This document shows positions 1-7,073 of a stretch of 15,143 bases of DNA, piece by piece. Made by a program: the position numbers and the translations under genes. Position 1 is the stretch's first letter. Every line of letters starts with the position of its first letter. A model generated the notes under the pieces. The model did not search any database. It was not told the DNA's origin and saw nothing but the letters and a program-made list of their open reading frames with translations. The stretch spans positions 1 through 15,143 of the forward strand of contig JAEZHX010000284.1 in NCBI GenBank assembly GCA_023436765.1, given 5' to 3'. Source of the stretch: Bacillota bacterium (GTDB lineage Bacteria; Bacillota; Clostridia; Lachnospirales; Lachnospiraceae).

Positions 1-81
1 CTCCATCTTAAAACGATTGAGAGCTTCTCTTGCTTGAGGAACCTCTGCTCTGTTAGATCCACTGTTATTGTTATTTGCCAT
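1..81 (-). CDS. Alpha/beta-type small acid-soluble spore protein, N-terminal part (runs off left edge)
   Basis: The minus strand from 81 encodes 27 codons beginning MANNNNSGSNRAEVPQA and continuing to REALNRFKME, where the window ends. An Asn/Ser-rich start followed by an EVPQAR..ALNRFKMEVA-like stretch is characteristic of alpha/beta-type SASPs. Family members coat DNA in the dormant spore, protect it from UV and other damage, and are degraded by the GPR protease at germination. The start is supported by a strong GGAGGTG ribosome binding site at 89-95, seven bases before the ATG. The family is usually 60-75 residues, so more than half of this gene is outside the window. It is normally made in the forespore under sigma G. 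Recognition rests on the N-terminus only. Confidence 0.85.
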   Translation of the reverse strand, partial: MANNNNSGSNRAEVPQAREALNRFKME

Positions 82-285
82 AAAATTTCACCTCCATCTT
101 ATTTAATCAAAGCAATCAACTTACAAAATCATCTGAATGTAGGTTCAGCGGTTCACTTAATGCTCCGGATCTCCGGTTCACTATCCGACCAGATCTAGGG
201 TTATGACCTGATCTGATCATTTATTACCGCGAGTGATTTTTGTATTTGTATTGCCTGTAATCTTATTGTTGACAACGGAGGGATT

Positions 286-315
286 TATTATGATGGTAAT
301 TACTGTTACCCTTTC
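286..315 (-). promoter_or_regulatory. Possible sigma G-type promoter for the spore protein gene
   Basis: On the minus strand CATAATA (286-292) matches the sigma G -10 pattern CATnnTA. An 18-base spacer separates it from GAAAG (311-315), a weak match to the -35 element. Sigma G is the expected regulator of SASP genes. The start would lie roughly 200 bases before the coding region, an unusually long leader that includes the hairpin at 190-215, so this is tentative. Confidence 0.3.
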
Positions 316-424
316 CACTGTTTGATAATACGACATTTGCTTTCATTATCTTTCTCATTTATACTGTCTTCAAACTGTTGTGAAAGATCATAAAACAGAG
401 AAAAGAGTTATTTCCTAGCCTTTT

Positions 425-577
425 TCGTATCTTATCGTAAGGACTCAAAACGACACTTCGATCTCATTTTTTTAGCATAAGCTAATGAAAAAAGAGTATC
501 TCCTCGTGAAGCTTCAAATTATTATTTGAGATTTCACCATAAAATACTCTGTTGTTATTTTAGGATATAAGATACGA
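425..577. repeat. Nested inverted repeats, possible MITE-like or structured element
   Basis: The outer arms TCGTATCTTAT (425-435) and ATAAGATACGA (567-577) are exact reverse complements of 11 bases. Inside are two adjacent hairpins. One (463-496) has core TTAGC-ataa-GCTAA extended by T-rich and A-rich flanks with a small internal loop. The other (493-550) has outer arms AGAGTAT/ATACTCT, then GTGAA/TTCAC, then TCAAAT-tatt-ATTTGA. The arrangement is too ordered for random AT-rich DNA. It could be a small non-autonomous mobile element, an intergenic repeat family or a structured RNA. No target-site duplication is obvious. Confidence 0.5.
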
Positions 578-678
578 TTAACGCTCATTTATTTACAGAA
601 TGCAAAATAATGACCAATGTTTCTATCCTGCCGCCCCTCCTCATATACATATATTAATCATGCCTAGGGGGCTCTTCG

Positions 679-2016
679 ATGTTAACAATCCTCAAATCCA
701 TCAATCAGTTTCTTTGGGGTATTCCTATGCCGGCCCTGCTGTTTGGAGCTCATATTTACTTTACGGTTCATCTTAAGGGTGTTCAGCGGCATATCGGAAA
801 GGGAATCCGAATGTCCGTTAGACCGGAAAAGGGTGCCGATGGAGATCTGAGCGGTTTCGGAGCGCTGACTGCTACTCTTGCAGCCACCCTTGGTACGGGT
901 AATATCGTTGGTATATCCACTGCAGTGGCCTTGGGAGGTCCCGGAGCCATTCTCTGGTGCTGGCTCACCGGAATCCTCGGTATGGCAACCTCCTATGCCG
1001 AATGCTTCCTCGGGGTATTATACCGGCGCAGGACAGCGGACGGTACCTATATTGGAGGTCCTATGTATGCCTTGGAATACGGTTTGAATAAGAAGTGGCT
1101 GGCCATTCTGTTCAGCTTCTTCACATTGATCGCCTCCTATGGTGTCGGATGCTCCACCCAAGCCAGGGCTGTAACTGAGACAGTCCGTACGTTATGGGGT
1201 ATTCCGGAATTTATAGTAGGTATAAGTATCTCCCTCCTTGTAGGACTTGTCATTGTCGGTGGGATAAATTCCATCGGAAAAATATGCACGAAGCTGGTGC
1301 CGGCAATGGGTGCCTTCTATATTCTCGGCTGTATGGTTATACTGGTCATGAACTTCCCCTATCTTCTGGAGGCCATCCGCTATATCCTTTATTCCGCCTT
1401 CCTTCCGTCGAAGCTTCCGGCTGCTGTTGCAGGTGGTTTTATCGGTAGTACGGTAAAATCAGCAGCGAGATACGGAATTGCCAGGGGTCTGTTTACAAAT
1501 GAAGCTGGGTTAGGCTCTGCTGCTATCGCAGCCGCCGGTGCCAAGACCTCCCATCCCTCAAGGCAGGCGCTCATATCTATGAGTGCAACCTTTTGGGATA
1601 CTGTAGTTATGTGCGCCATGACCGGACTCGTGATTACTACTAACCTAATTCGGTATCCGGTTTCTGCTGAAGGTTATTCCTTTGCAGAACTGACCACTGC
1701 TGCCTTTGATGCAATTCCTTTTGGAAGCCGTATTCTAGGGCTCTCCCTGATCGCCTTTGCTACCGCAACCCTAATCGGCTGGTCCTACTTTGGAGAGAAG
1801 GCTGTGGAATATCTATTTGGCAAAAGCGGAATCAACACCTACCGCCTATGCTACATCCTGATGATCTTCGTCGGTTCTGTCATGTCACTTGATTTAGTGT
1901 GGGAGCTTACCGATTTTGTCAATGCGTTAATGGCATTGCCTAACCTGATCTGCCTGTTTCTGTTACGAAAGAAAATCACTCCTTATCTGACCAGAAAACA
2001 CCGGCAACGAGGATAA
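679..2016 (+). CDS. Sodium/proton:alanine or glycine symporter, AGCS family
   Basis: A 445-residue polytopic membrane protein that matches the AGCS (AlsT/DagA-type) amino acid carrier family, which imports alanine or glycine with Na+ or H+. Family landmarks are visible: the GTGNIVGISTAVALGGPGA stretch near residues 72-90, the GMATSYAECFLGVLYR segment after it, GGPMYALEYG near 125-134, and FTNEAGLGSAA near 270-280. Hydrophobic segments run to the C-terminus, consistent with about 11 membrane helices, and the length is normal for the family. The ATG at 679 is preceded by AGGGGG with a seven-base spacer. The stop lies only nine bases from the stop of the convergent DJ-1 gene, and no terminator is seen in that gap. 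Substrate choice between alanine, glycine and related amino acids cannot be read from sequence. Confidence 0.9.
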   Translation: MLTILKSINQFLWGIPMPALLFGAHIYFTVHLKGVQRHIGKGIRMSVRPEKGADGDLSGFGALTATLAATLGTGNIVGISTAVALGGPGAILWCWLTGILGMATSYAECFLGVLYRRRTADGTYIGGPMYALEYGLNKKWLAILFSFFTLIASYGVGCSTQARAVTETVRTLWGIPEFIVGISISLLVGLVIVGGINSIGKICTKLVPAMGAFYILGCMVILVMNFPYLLEAIRYILYSAFLPSKLPAAVAGGFIGSTVKSAARYGIARGLFTNEAGLGSAAIAAAGAKTSHPSRQALISMSATFWDTVVMCAMTGLVITTNLIRYPVSAEGYSFAELTTAAFDAIPFGSRILGLSLIAFATATLIGWSYFGEKAVEYLFGKSGINTYRLCYILMIFVGSVMSLDLVWELTDFVNALMALPNLICLFLLRKKITPYLTRKHRQRG

Positions 2017-2025
2017 TAGCCCGCT

Positions 2026-2586
2026 CTATGGCTGATAATGGCGATACTGAATCGATCCTGCTAATCTGGCAGCTTCTTCTCCTCCCACCAGCTTTGTTAC
2101 CAAGGATAAGGAGAAATCAATTGCAGTGCCCATCCCTCTGGAGGTTACTATATTGCCGTCCGTAACGACATCTGCATCCTGATATCTGGCTCCAAGGAGG
2201 CTCTCCTCATTTCCCGGATAGCATGTTGCACATTTACCGTTCAAGAAGCCCTTGGTCCCGAGAATTCTGGGTGCTGCACAGATCGCAGCCAGATCCTTGC
2301 CCTTCTCATAGAACGTCTTCAGTAACCTGCTTAAGCCATCATGCTTTGCCAAATTCACGGTACCGGGCATTCCTCCGGGTAAAACAAGCATATCCGCCTC
2401 CCGATAATCCGTATCCTCAAACAGGATATCAGCAACCGCTGTAATTCCGTGGGCTCCCGTCACAAGCTCACTGCCGGTTACCGAAACCATGGTTATCTCG
2501 ATCTTTGCCCTGCGAAGTACATCCACCACCGTTAATGCCTCTATTTCTTCAAAACCCTCTGCTAAAAATATATAAACCTTTGCCAT
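2026..2586 (-). CDS. DJ-1/PfpI family protein (DJ-1/YajL-like)
   Basis: A 186-residue cytoplasmic protein of the DJ-1/ThiJ/PfpI superfamily, of full length for the DJ-1/YajL branch. Visible hallmarks are AEGFEEIEALTVVDVLRRA (residues 9-27), whose Glu16 matches the acidic residue beside the reactive cysteine. LPGGMPG follows at 69-75, and the nucleophile elbow AAICAAP carries Cys103 as the expected reactive thiol. Family members are described as oxidative-stress proteins, chaperones or glyoxalase/deglycase enzymes; which activity applies here is unknown. The ATG at 2586 has an AGGAG site about seven bases upstream. Two tandem 88-base repeats sit directly upstream and place several TATAAT hexamers on the coding strand, so expression may depend on them. 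Confidence 0.9.
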   Translation of the reverse strand: MAKVYIFLAEGFEEIEALTVVDVLRRAKIEITMVSVTGSELVTGAHGITAVADILFEDTDYREADMLVLPGGMPGTVNLAKHDGLSRLLKTFYEKGKDLAAICAAPRILGTKGFLNGKCATCYPGNEESLLGARYQDADVVTDGNIVTSRGMGTAIDFSLSLVTKLVGGEEAARLAGSIQYRHYQP

Positions 2587-2615
2587 ATCATAACTCCTTC
2601 CATCCGTTTTGCTTT

Positions 2616-2802
2616 TATTATATCATGAATAAAAAGCTCATTCATGATCATCTGCTCCGATCGCATGCTCCCAAGCAAGCTTGCGGCATGCTCACTACGC
2701 TTGTATTATATCATGAATAAAAAGCTTATTCATGATTATCTGCTCCGATCGCATGCTCTCAAGCAAGCTTGCGGCATGCTCACTACGCTTGTATTATATC
2801 AT
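2616..2802. repeat. Two tandem 88-base repeats plus 11-base partial third copy
   Basis: TATTATATCAT occurs at 2616-2626, 2704-2714 and 2792-2802, exactly 88 bases apart, and the two full units between differ at only three positions (all C/T). Each unit contains a perfect nine-base-pair hairpin ATCATGAAT/ATTCATGAT (2622-2648, and 88 bases further on), the palindrome GCAAGCTTGC, and GCATGC sequences around it. On the minus strand each copy of the boundary sequence reads TATAAT, so the duplication multiplies a -10-like hexamer in front of the DJ-1 gene. The near-identity implies recent duplication. Confidence 0.9.
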
Positions 2803-2854
2803 AAACCAGTTAAGAATAAAATACTCACAGGGTGCTGCAGACCAGACAGCAGGA

Positions 2855-2895
2855 AGGGAAGCAAAAGATCCTCTGTAAGATCTTCGGCTTCCCTT
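2855..2895. repeat. Long stem-loop downstream of the Cys-rich surface/coat-like gene
   Basis: GGGAAGC (2856-2862) pairs with GCTTCCC (2887-2893), and inside it AAGATC (2865-2870) pairs with GATCTT (2879-2884) across an eight-base loop. There is no good U tract on either strand, so a classical intrinsic terminator is not established. It could protect the 3' end of the minus-strand transcript or act as a weak terminator. Confidence 0.5.
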
Positions 2896-2929
2896 TCAGT
2901 TGTATCTATAGAAATAATATGAATATAAT

Positions 2930-2949
2930 ATTCAGGAAGCAGCCTGAAT
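2930..2949 (-). terminator. Candidate terminator for the Cys-rich protein gene
   Basis: ATTCAGG (2930-2936) and CCTGAAT (2943-2949) form a seven-base-pair stem with a six-base loop. The hairpin lies about 20 bases beyond the minus-strand stop at 2970. On that strand it is followed by an A/T-rich stretch rather than a clean U run, so it is a moderate candidate. Confidence 0.45.
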
Positions 2950-2969
2950 TCCTCATCTGCAGATCAGAC

Positions 2970-4778
2970 TTAAGCTTCTACCCTCAAGCTGGAGACGCCT
3001 ACATTTTTAAGCGTAAGAATCGGTTTGCACTCAGCTGTCTTTCGCCCGTAATTTATCGCACATACCTCAAGAAGATAGCAATCATCATACGGCGCTTCAA
3101 ATTCAAAGCAGCCGCAGCAGCTGACTACTTCACAGTAAAGCTGAACCTTTTTTTCTCCACATATCTTATATAATTTAACCTCAAAGTCATGATTACCACA
3201 ACAGCTGCATCCCCAGATACATCCGAGGATCACTCCGGTCTTAATCTTGCAGTCCGGCTTACAGGCAGCTTCACGATATTCCACCCTCATCCTGATATTA
3301 GGGCAGGGCATAGGAACTCTGACCGGATAAGGTCTGTACTCGATCCGTACAGCCTGTGGCGGACATACAGGGCAAGGCTCCTGTGGCGGACATGCAGGGC
3401 AAGGCTCCGGTGTAGGGCAGGCCGGACAGGGTGCAGGCTCAGGGCAAGTAGGACAAGGCTCCGGTGTGGGACAAACAGGACAGGGTACAGGAGCCGGGCA
3501 AGGTTTCGGTGTAGGACAAGGTACAGGAGCCGGGCAAGGTTTCGGTGTAGGACAGGTTGGACACGGCACAGGTGCAGGGCAAGGCACCGGCGATGGACAG
3601 GTTGGGCATGGTATGGGTGTGGGGCAGGGAGGGCACACCGGACAGGGAACCGGTATAGGTGCCGGTATAGGCGGTACCGGTACAGGTGGTACCGGAACAG
3701 GTGTAGGTGGTACCGGAACAGGTGTAGGTTTCGGCACTTCTACCGGGGGTGCAGGCAGAATCTCTTCACAGGTAACTCCTCCAATAAAAGGATATAAGTG
3801 GAATTCAAAACCACTGGCAGGATTCACTTCAAAGGAACCCAATGCCGCAGTTCCGCTGACATGACCACCGGTTGGATGTGCATGGAATTTAGCCTGAGGA
3901 GCCAGGATACTTCCCCAGATATCTGCAGGTACCTCCATATGAATCTCCGTAGCATCCTCAAATACATAAAGTGTCCGGGTAGCCAGCCTTTTTGCTCCCA
4001 TCAGTCCATATTGCAGATGAGCATGGGGACCGGTCCGGAGAACAACGACATTAACACTTCCCTCCGGCGTCTCGAAGCGCAGCTCCTTGTTCAGTATACC
4101 ATTCGGGCGTAAATCAACAACAAATACATTCTGTACCGGATTATTTCCTCGTAAGATCAGCTCATGAAAATGCGGTGTAACGGTTCCATTGGGCTCCATA
4201 CTCACGATGCAGTCATGATAATAGCTTATACTATCTTCGGCATCCTCAAAGAACCTTCTGACATCTGCTCCAATTCTGCTAGCCGGTATAAATCGTGGAA
4301 CATCATAGCTGGATACAGCATAATGTGTACCTCTGTCACTGAGCCTCCAGTATTGGCTCCCACCTGCTGCCTGGTAAAGCATATTCAGCTCCTGAGCCTG
4401 ATCGGGTGTACCATCCTTACCAATCATATAGGTACTGCCGCTCGCTGCACGGAAATTACCTCCTGCTACCACATGGCCTATTACAACCAAGGGGCCTTGC
4501 ATAGCAACATTACCTCCGACTAAAAATCTGACAAGATCAGGGCTGTATCCGGTTCCGGTCAGCTTAAGATCATTTCCGTACGCCACACTTAATCCTCTCG
4601 GGCTGACAAAATTACCTCCTACTGCCATGGCTCCCATCGTATCTACAATATTATTAGCATCACCGAATATAATGGCGTTGAAATATGAAGCTGTCCCAAA
4701 CGGCTGCCCATTCACATCATACCAATTAATATCGTTATAGGGTATTCCTGCATACGAAACAGTATCATTTCGAAACAT
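2970..4778 (-). CDS. Choice-of-anchor A-like protein with Pro-Cys repeat linker and Cys-rich C-terminal region
   Basis: A 602-residue protein in three parts. Residues 1-335 are rich in GGN/GGNF and beta-type sequence (AVGGNF, VGGNVAMQGPLVVIGHVVAGGNF, DIWGSILAPQAKFHAHPTGG split over the region) and resemble the choice-of-anchor A domain of secreted surface proteins. Residues 342-475 are a low-complexity linker: Pro/Val-rich first, then PCPxCP-type repeats with 21 cysteines. Residues 478-602 hold 15 more cysteines, including GCIWGCSCCG and VSCCGCFEF, with a beta-sandwich feel. No N-terminal signal peptide or LPXTG-like anchor is visible, which is odd for a surface protein and would fit a coat or exosporium protein assembled by the mother cell. 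That role is inference. The ATG at 4778 follows AGGAGG at a good distance. It is divergent from sigI. Confidence 0.75.
   Translation of the reverse strand: MFRNDTVSYAGIPYNDINWYDVNGQPFGTASYFNAIIFGDANNIVDTMGAMAVGGNFVSPRGLSVAYGNDLKLTGTGYSPDLVRFLVGGNVAMQGPLVVIGHVVAGGNFRAASGSTYMIGKDGTPDQAQELNMLYQAAGGSQYWRLSDRGTHYAVSSYDVPRFIPASRIGADVRRFFEDAEDSISYYHDCIVSMEPNGTVTPHFHELILRGNNPVQNVFVVDLRPNGILNKELRFETPEGSVNVVVLRTGPHAHLQYGLMGAKRLATRTLYVFEDATEIHMEVPADIWGSILAPQAKFHAHPTGGHVSGTAALGSFEVNPASGFEFHLYPFIGGVTCEEILPAPPVEVPKPTPVPVPPTPVPVPPVPVPPIPAPIPVPCPVCPPCPTPIPCPTCPSPVPCPAPVPCPTCPTPKPCPAPVPCPTPKPCPAPVPCPVCPTPEPCPTCPEPAPCPACPTPEPCPACPPQEPCPVCPPQAVRIEYRPYPVRVPMPCPNIRMRVEYREAACKPDCKIKTGVILGCIWGCSCCGNHDFEVKLYKICGEKKVQLYCEVVSCCGCFEFEAPYDDCYLLEVCAINYGRKTAECKPILTLKNVGVSSLRVEA
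3354..3755 (-). repeat. Coding repeat: Pro-Val then PCPxCP low-complexity linker
   Basis: This DNA encodes residues 342-475 of the minus-strand Cys-rich protein. Short degenerate units such as PCPTCP, TPKPCPAPV and TPEPCP recur, and the DNA itself is repetitive, for example in copies around 3480-3545. Antisense frames read as Gly-rich or Arg-rich open frames only because of this repetition. The stretch is prone to length variation by slippage. Confidence 0.85.
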
Positions 4779-4891
4779 AGTATCCTCCTTGATAATGCAA
4801 TCTTCCTATGCATCCAATATTCTCAATTCAGTTTATTCATCTGGAGGATAATCGTGCAGGATTTGGCGTTCTTCATCTAAAATCTTATGTC

Positions 4892-4921
4892 TTTACATGA
4901 AAATGTAAAAAGTGTTAAAAT
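4892..4921 (+). promoter_or_regulatory. Likely sigma A-type promoter for sigI-rsgI, overlapped by an inverted repeat
   Basis: TTTACA (4892-4897) and TAAAAT (4916-4921) are separated by 18 bases, 35 bases before the sigI ribosome binding site. TTTACAT (4892-4898) and ATGTAAA (4903-4909) form a perfect inverted repeat around GAAA. The repeat covers the -35 and spacer and could be an operator. A SigI-type autoregulated promoter could also be present, but I could not recognise one securely. Confidence 0.5.
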
Positions 4922-4970
4922 AGCGATACAGGTTTACCGTAAATATGGTACTGAATAGGAGGTGTCATTC

Positions 4971-5690
4971 TTGAGAGAACTGGATCAACTGGTCATTCGC
5001 GCCAAAACTGACCAATCCGTACTAGAGGAACTCATCCGTAAGAATGAGTTCTATATCTTAAAGAACGCCTCTAGGGTAACCGGCCGATATATTACGAAAA
5101 GTGATGATGAATGGTCTATCGCTCTTCTTGCCTACAATCAGGCCATACAGAGCTATGAGCTGAGTAAGGGAAGCTTTCTTAGTTTTGCGGAGTTGGTAAT
5201 CAGACGTCGCCTGATTGATTATATCAGAGGCCAGGGAAAGTATCTTTCCGAGGTATCCGTTGACCCGATCCTATTTGATACGGAGCCGGAGGAAGAAGAG
5301 GAGGATCCTTCCCTGAGGCTAGCTGTGGCAGAGCAGGTATCCAGGCAGGATACAGGAGATTTGAAGCTGGAGATAGACGCCGCCAACAAGGTATTTGACA
5401 GCTATGGTTTCTCCTTCCTTGATCTGTCAGGTTGTTCTCCCCACGCGAAGAAAACCAGAGCTGCCTGTGCAAAGGCTGTGAATTATATGTTACATACCCC
5501 CTTACTTATTACTGAATTAAGAAGTACAAAGCAATTTCCAATAAAAACAGTCGAAAAAAACACAAAGGTACCCCGGAAAATTCTCGAACGACACCGAAAA
5601 TATATAATAGCAGCAATAGAATTGCTTTCAGGAGACTACCCACAGCTGGCTGACTACTTAAAATACATCAGAGAGGAGGATGGACAATGA
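4971..5690 (+). CDS. sigI: RNA polymerase sigma factor SigI
   Basis: A 239-residue sigma-70-family factor of the SigI group. In the region-2-like half DDEWSIALLAYNQAIQSYE and GSFLSFAELVIRRRLIDYI are very typical of SigI, as are VEKNTKVPRKILERHRKYI and LSGDYPQLADYLKYIRE at the C-terminal end. SigI factors respond to envelope, heat or, in cellulolytic clostridia, polysaccharide signals, and are held by a membrane RsgI. The start is taken as TTG at 4971, because AGGAGG at 4957-4962 lies eight bases before it; a GTG at 4962 overlaps the ribosome binding site itself. The stop overlaps the rsgI start as ATGA, implying translational coupling. Confidence 0.93.
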   Translation: MRELDQLVIRAKTDQSVLEELIRKNEFYILKNASRVTGRYITKSDDEWSIALLAYNQAIQSYELSKGSFLSFAELVIRRRLIDYIRGQGKYLSEVSVDPILFDTEPEEEEEDPSLRLAVAEQVSRQDTGDLKLEIDAANKVFDSYGFSFLDLSGCSPHAKKTRAACAKAVNYMLHTPLLITELRSTKQFPIKTVEKNTKVPRKILERHRKYIIAAIELLSGDYPQLADYLKYIREEDGQ

Positions 5691-6952
5691 AGGCAGTAAT
5701 CGTTGAGATAAAAGGAGAATATGCATCCGCCCTTTCAGATGACGGATGTTTCTCCACGATTAAAAACCATGACTATGCAACAGGTCAAATCATACAGCTC
5801 TCCAGGCCGAAGAGCCAGCTCGTAAAGAAGCTCTCTATGTTAACCGCTTCTGCTGCCGCAGTCCTGATCCTCGGTGTTGGAACCTGGGCATATGCCAGTC
5901 CTTATTCCTATGTAAGTCTGGACGTGAATCCTTCTATCGAATATATCGTTAACCGCTTTGACCGGGTTCTCCGCGTGAATGCCGTAAACGATGATGGGGA
6001 AGAGCTTCTGAAGGAAATCAATCTGAAGGAACTGAAAAACAGATCCATTCAGGATGCATTGACAGAAACAGTAGAACAGATTCAGGAAGCCGGTTACTTT
6101 AGCGGGCAGGAGGAGGGCGGCATTGTGATCGCAACCTCAGCCCAGAATACTGATAAGGCAGTAGAACTGGCGCTCGAGCTGCAAAGTGCAGTGGAAGAAG
6201 AAATCGTTGAGAATAGCAAGAATGTAACAGTAGAAACCTTCAGTGTCACCAAGGATAGGGTGGACCAAGCCAAGGAACTCGGGGTAACTCCGGGAAAATT
6301 AAACCTGGTAGAGAAGCTTCAGGAAAGTGCCTCCGGCGAGGATACGATTGTCCTAGAGGAATGGCTGAATAAACCGGTTAAGGACATTATGAAGGCAACC
6401 CACAACAGTAAAAAGGGTGCACCTTCCTCGGATAACCAGGATACCGAAACAGCTTCCGAAACCGATCCTCAAAGCTCCAATATTACGAATAGCACTGATC
6501 GTCAGACAAATCCCGGTAAAGACAAGGATAAACCCGATAAGAATTCCGGCAAAGATAATGGTAAGCCCGATAAGAATGCCGGCAAAGATAATGGGAAGCC
6601 CGATAAGAGCTCTGACAACGGTAACGGTAAGCCTGATAAGAACTCCGGCAATGGTAATGGTAAGTCCGATCAGAATTCCGGTAACGATATGGATAAGCCC
6701 GATAAAAACCCGGGCAACGGTATTGATAATAAGCCCGATAAGAATTCCGGCAACGGTAATGGTAAGCCTGATAAGGGCTCCGGTAACGGTATGGATAAGT
6801 CCGATGAGAACACAGGCAACGGTATTAATAAGCCTGATAGGAATTCCGGTAACAATAATTCTGGCAAAAACCAGAGCAAGACTGACAAGGTTACCGCCAA
6901 AGGTAAGGGTAAATCTGATAAGGGATCTGCCGGTAACCAAAAGAAGAAATAG
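5687..6952 (+). CDS. rsgI: Anti-sigma-I factor RsgI with disordered repeat tail
   Basis: A 421-residue single-pass membrane anti-sigma factor. Residues 1-48 form the cytoplasmic RsgI N-terminal domain (MKAVIVEIKGEYASALSDDG onward) that binds SigI. Residues 51-68 are the membrane segment. The conserved RsgI extracytoplasmic region begins with YVSLDVNPSIEYIVNRFDRV; its Asn81-Pro82 matches the NP site at which characterised RsgI proteins are reported to self-cleave. Residues 240-276 are Ser/Thr/Asp-rich. Residues 277-387 are ten tandem units of about 11 residues (GKDNGKPDKNS type), followed by a Lys/Gly-rich end. Unlike several clostridial RsgI proteins, it has no recognisable carbohydrate-binding or enzyme domain at the C-terminus, so its sensing mode is open. 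It is coupled to sigI by a four-base overlap. Confidence 0.92.
   Translation: MKAVIVEIKGEYASALSDDGCFSTIKNHDYATGQIIQLSRPKSQLVKKLSMLTASAAAVLILGVGTWAYASPYSYVSLDVNPSIEYIVNRFDRVLRVNAVNDDGEELLKEINLKELKNRSIQDALTETVEQIQEAGYFSGQEEGGIVIATSAQNTDKAVELALELQSAVEEEIVENSKNVTVETFSVTKDRVDQAKELGVTPGKLNLVEKLQESASGEDTIVLEEWLNKPVKDIMKATHNSKKGAPSSDNQDTETASETDPQSSNITNSTDRQTNPGKDKDKPDKNSGKDNGKPDKNAGKDNGKPDKSSDNGNGKPDKNSGNGNGKSDQNSGNDMDKPDKNPGNGIDNKPDKNSGNGNGKPDKGSGNGMDKSDENTGNGINKPDRNSGNNNSGKNQSKTDKVTAKGKGKSDKGSAGNQKKK
6515..6847 (+). repeat. Ten tandem ~33-base coding repeats in rsgI
   Basis: The units encode residues 277-387 of RsgI, each 11 residues long except one of 12, on the pattern G-(K/N)-(D/G)-N-G-K-P-D-K-N-S. 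Codons are largely conserved between units, for example AAGCCCGATAAGAATTCCGG in several, so the tail probably grew by tandem duplication. Copy number could vary among strains. Confidence 0.9.
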
Positions 6953-7025
6953 TTAACTTATTTTGCTGATTACTAACATTTGAATATAACCATATCCAAC
7001 AACATGGATATCCCCCACAAGCTAG

Positions 7026-7066
7026 GAGCCACCGGTATATTGCATAACGCATATACACGGTGGCTC
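7026..7066. terminator. Shared hairpin between convergent rsgI and ktrA
   Basis: GAGCCACCG (7026-7034) pairs with CGGTGGCTC (7058-7066), with further TATAT/ATATA pairing inside. It sits about 70 bases after the rsgI stop and 7 bases after the ktrA stop on the other strand, the position of a bidirectional terminator. The U run is poor on both strands. A smaller inverted repeat ATATCC/GGATAT lies at 6992-7011. Confidence 0.55.
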
Positions 7067-7073
7067 TTGGCAT

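Larger units (their letters stand above)
82..678. other. Intergenic region between divergent spore protein and AGCS symporter genes
   Basis: No credible gene lies in these 597 bases. They hold the SASP ribosome binding site (89-95), three GGTTCA direct repeats (142-147, 150-155, 175-180), and a hairpin at 190-215 with arms CAGATC-T-AGG and CCTGATCTG. A possible sigma G promoter for the spore gene (286-315) and a large nest of inverted repeats (425-577) are listed separately. I see no convincing vegetative promoter for the downstream symporter gene. Confidence 0.6.
2587..2969. other. Intergenic region upstream of the DJ-1 gene
   Basis: This 383-base gap contains no believable gene. Its content is the DJ-1 ribosome binding site, the 88-base tandem repeats (2616-2802), a long stem-loop (2855-2895) and a smaller stem-loop just beyond the stop of the Cys-rich protein gene (2930-2949). 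Short open frames across the repeats merely reflect the duplication and have no supporting start context. Confidence 0.6.

Noticed and set aside
2616..2802. CRISPR array
   Set aside because: Only two full units in direct tandem with no variable spacers; the units themselves are 88 bases with internal palindromes.
2644..3173. Small plus-strand open frames across the 88-base repeats and beyond
   Set aside because: They are products of the duplication or antisense to the Cys-rich gene, with no ribosome binding sites and no recognisable content.
3189..3864. Plus-strand Arg-rich and Gly-rich open frames opposite the Cys-rich protein gene
   Set aside because: They are antisense readings of the PCPxCP repeat DNA; the minus-strand frame is longer, has a good ribosome binding site and recognisable domain content.
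6353..6940. Minus-strand hydrophobic repeat-containing open frames opposite rsgI
   Set aside because: They arise from the complement of the GKPDKNS-type coding repeats and have no start context.
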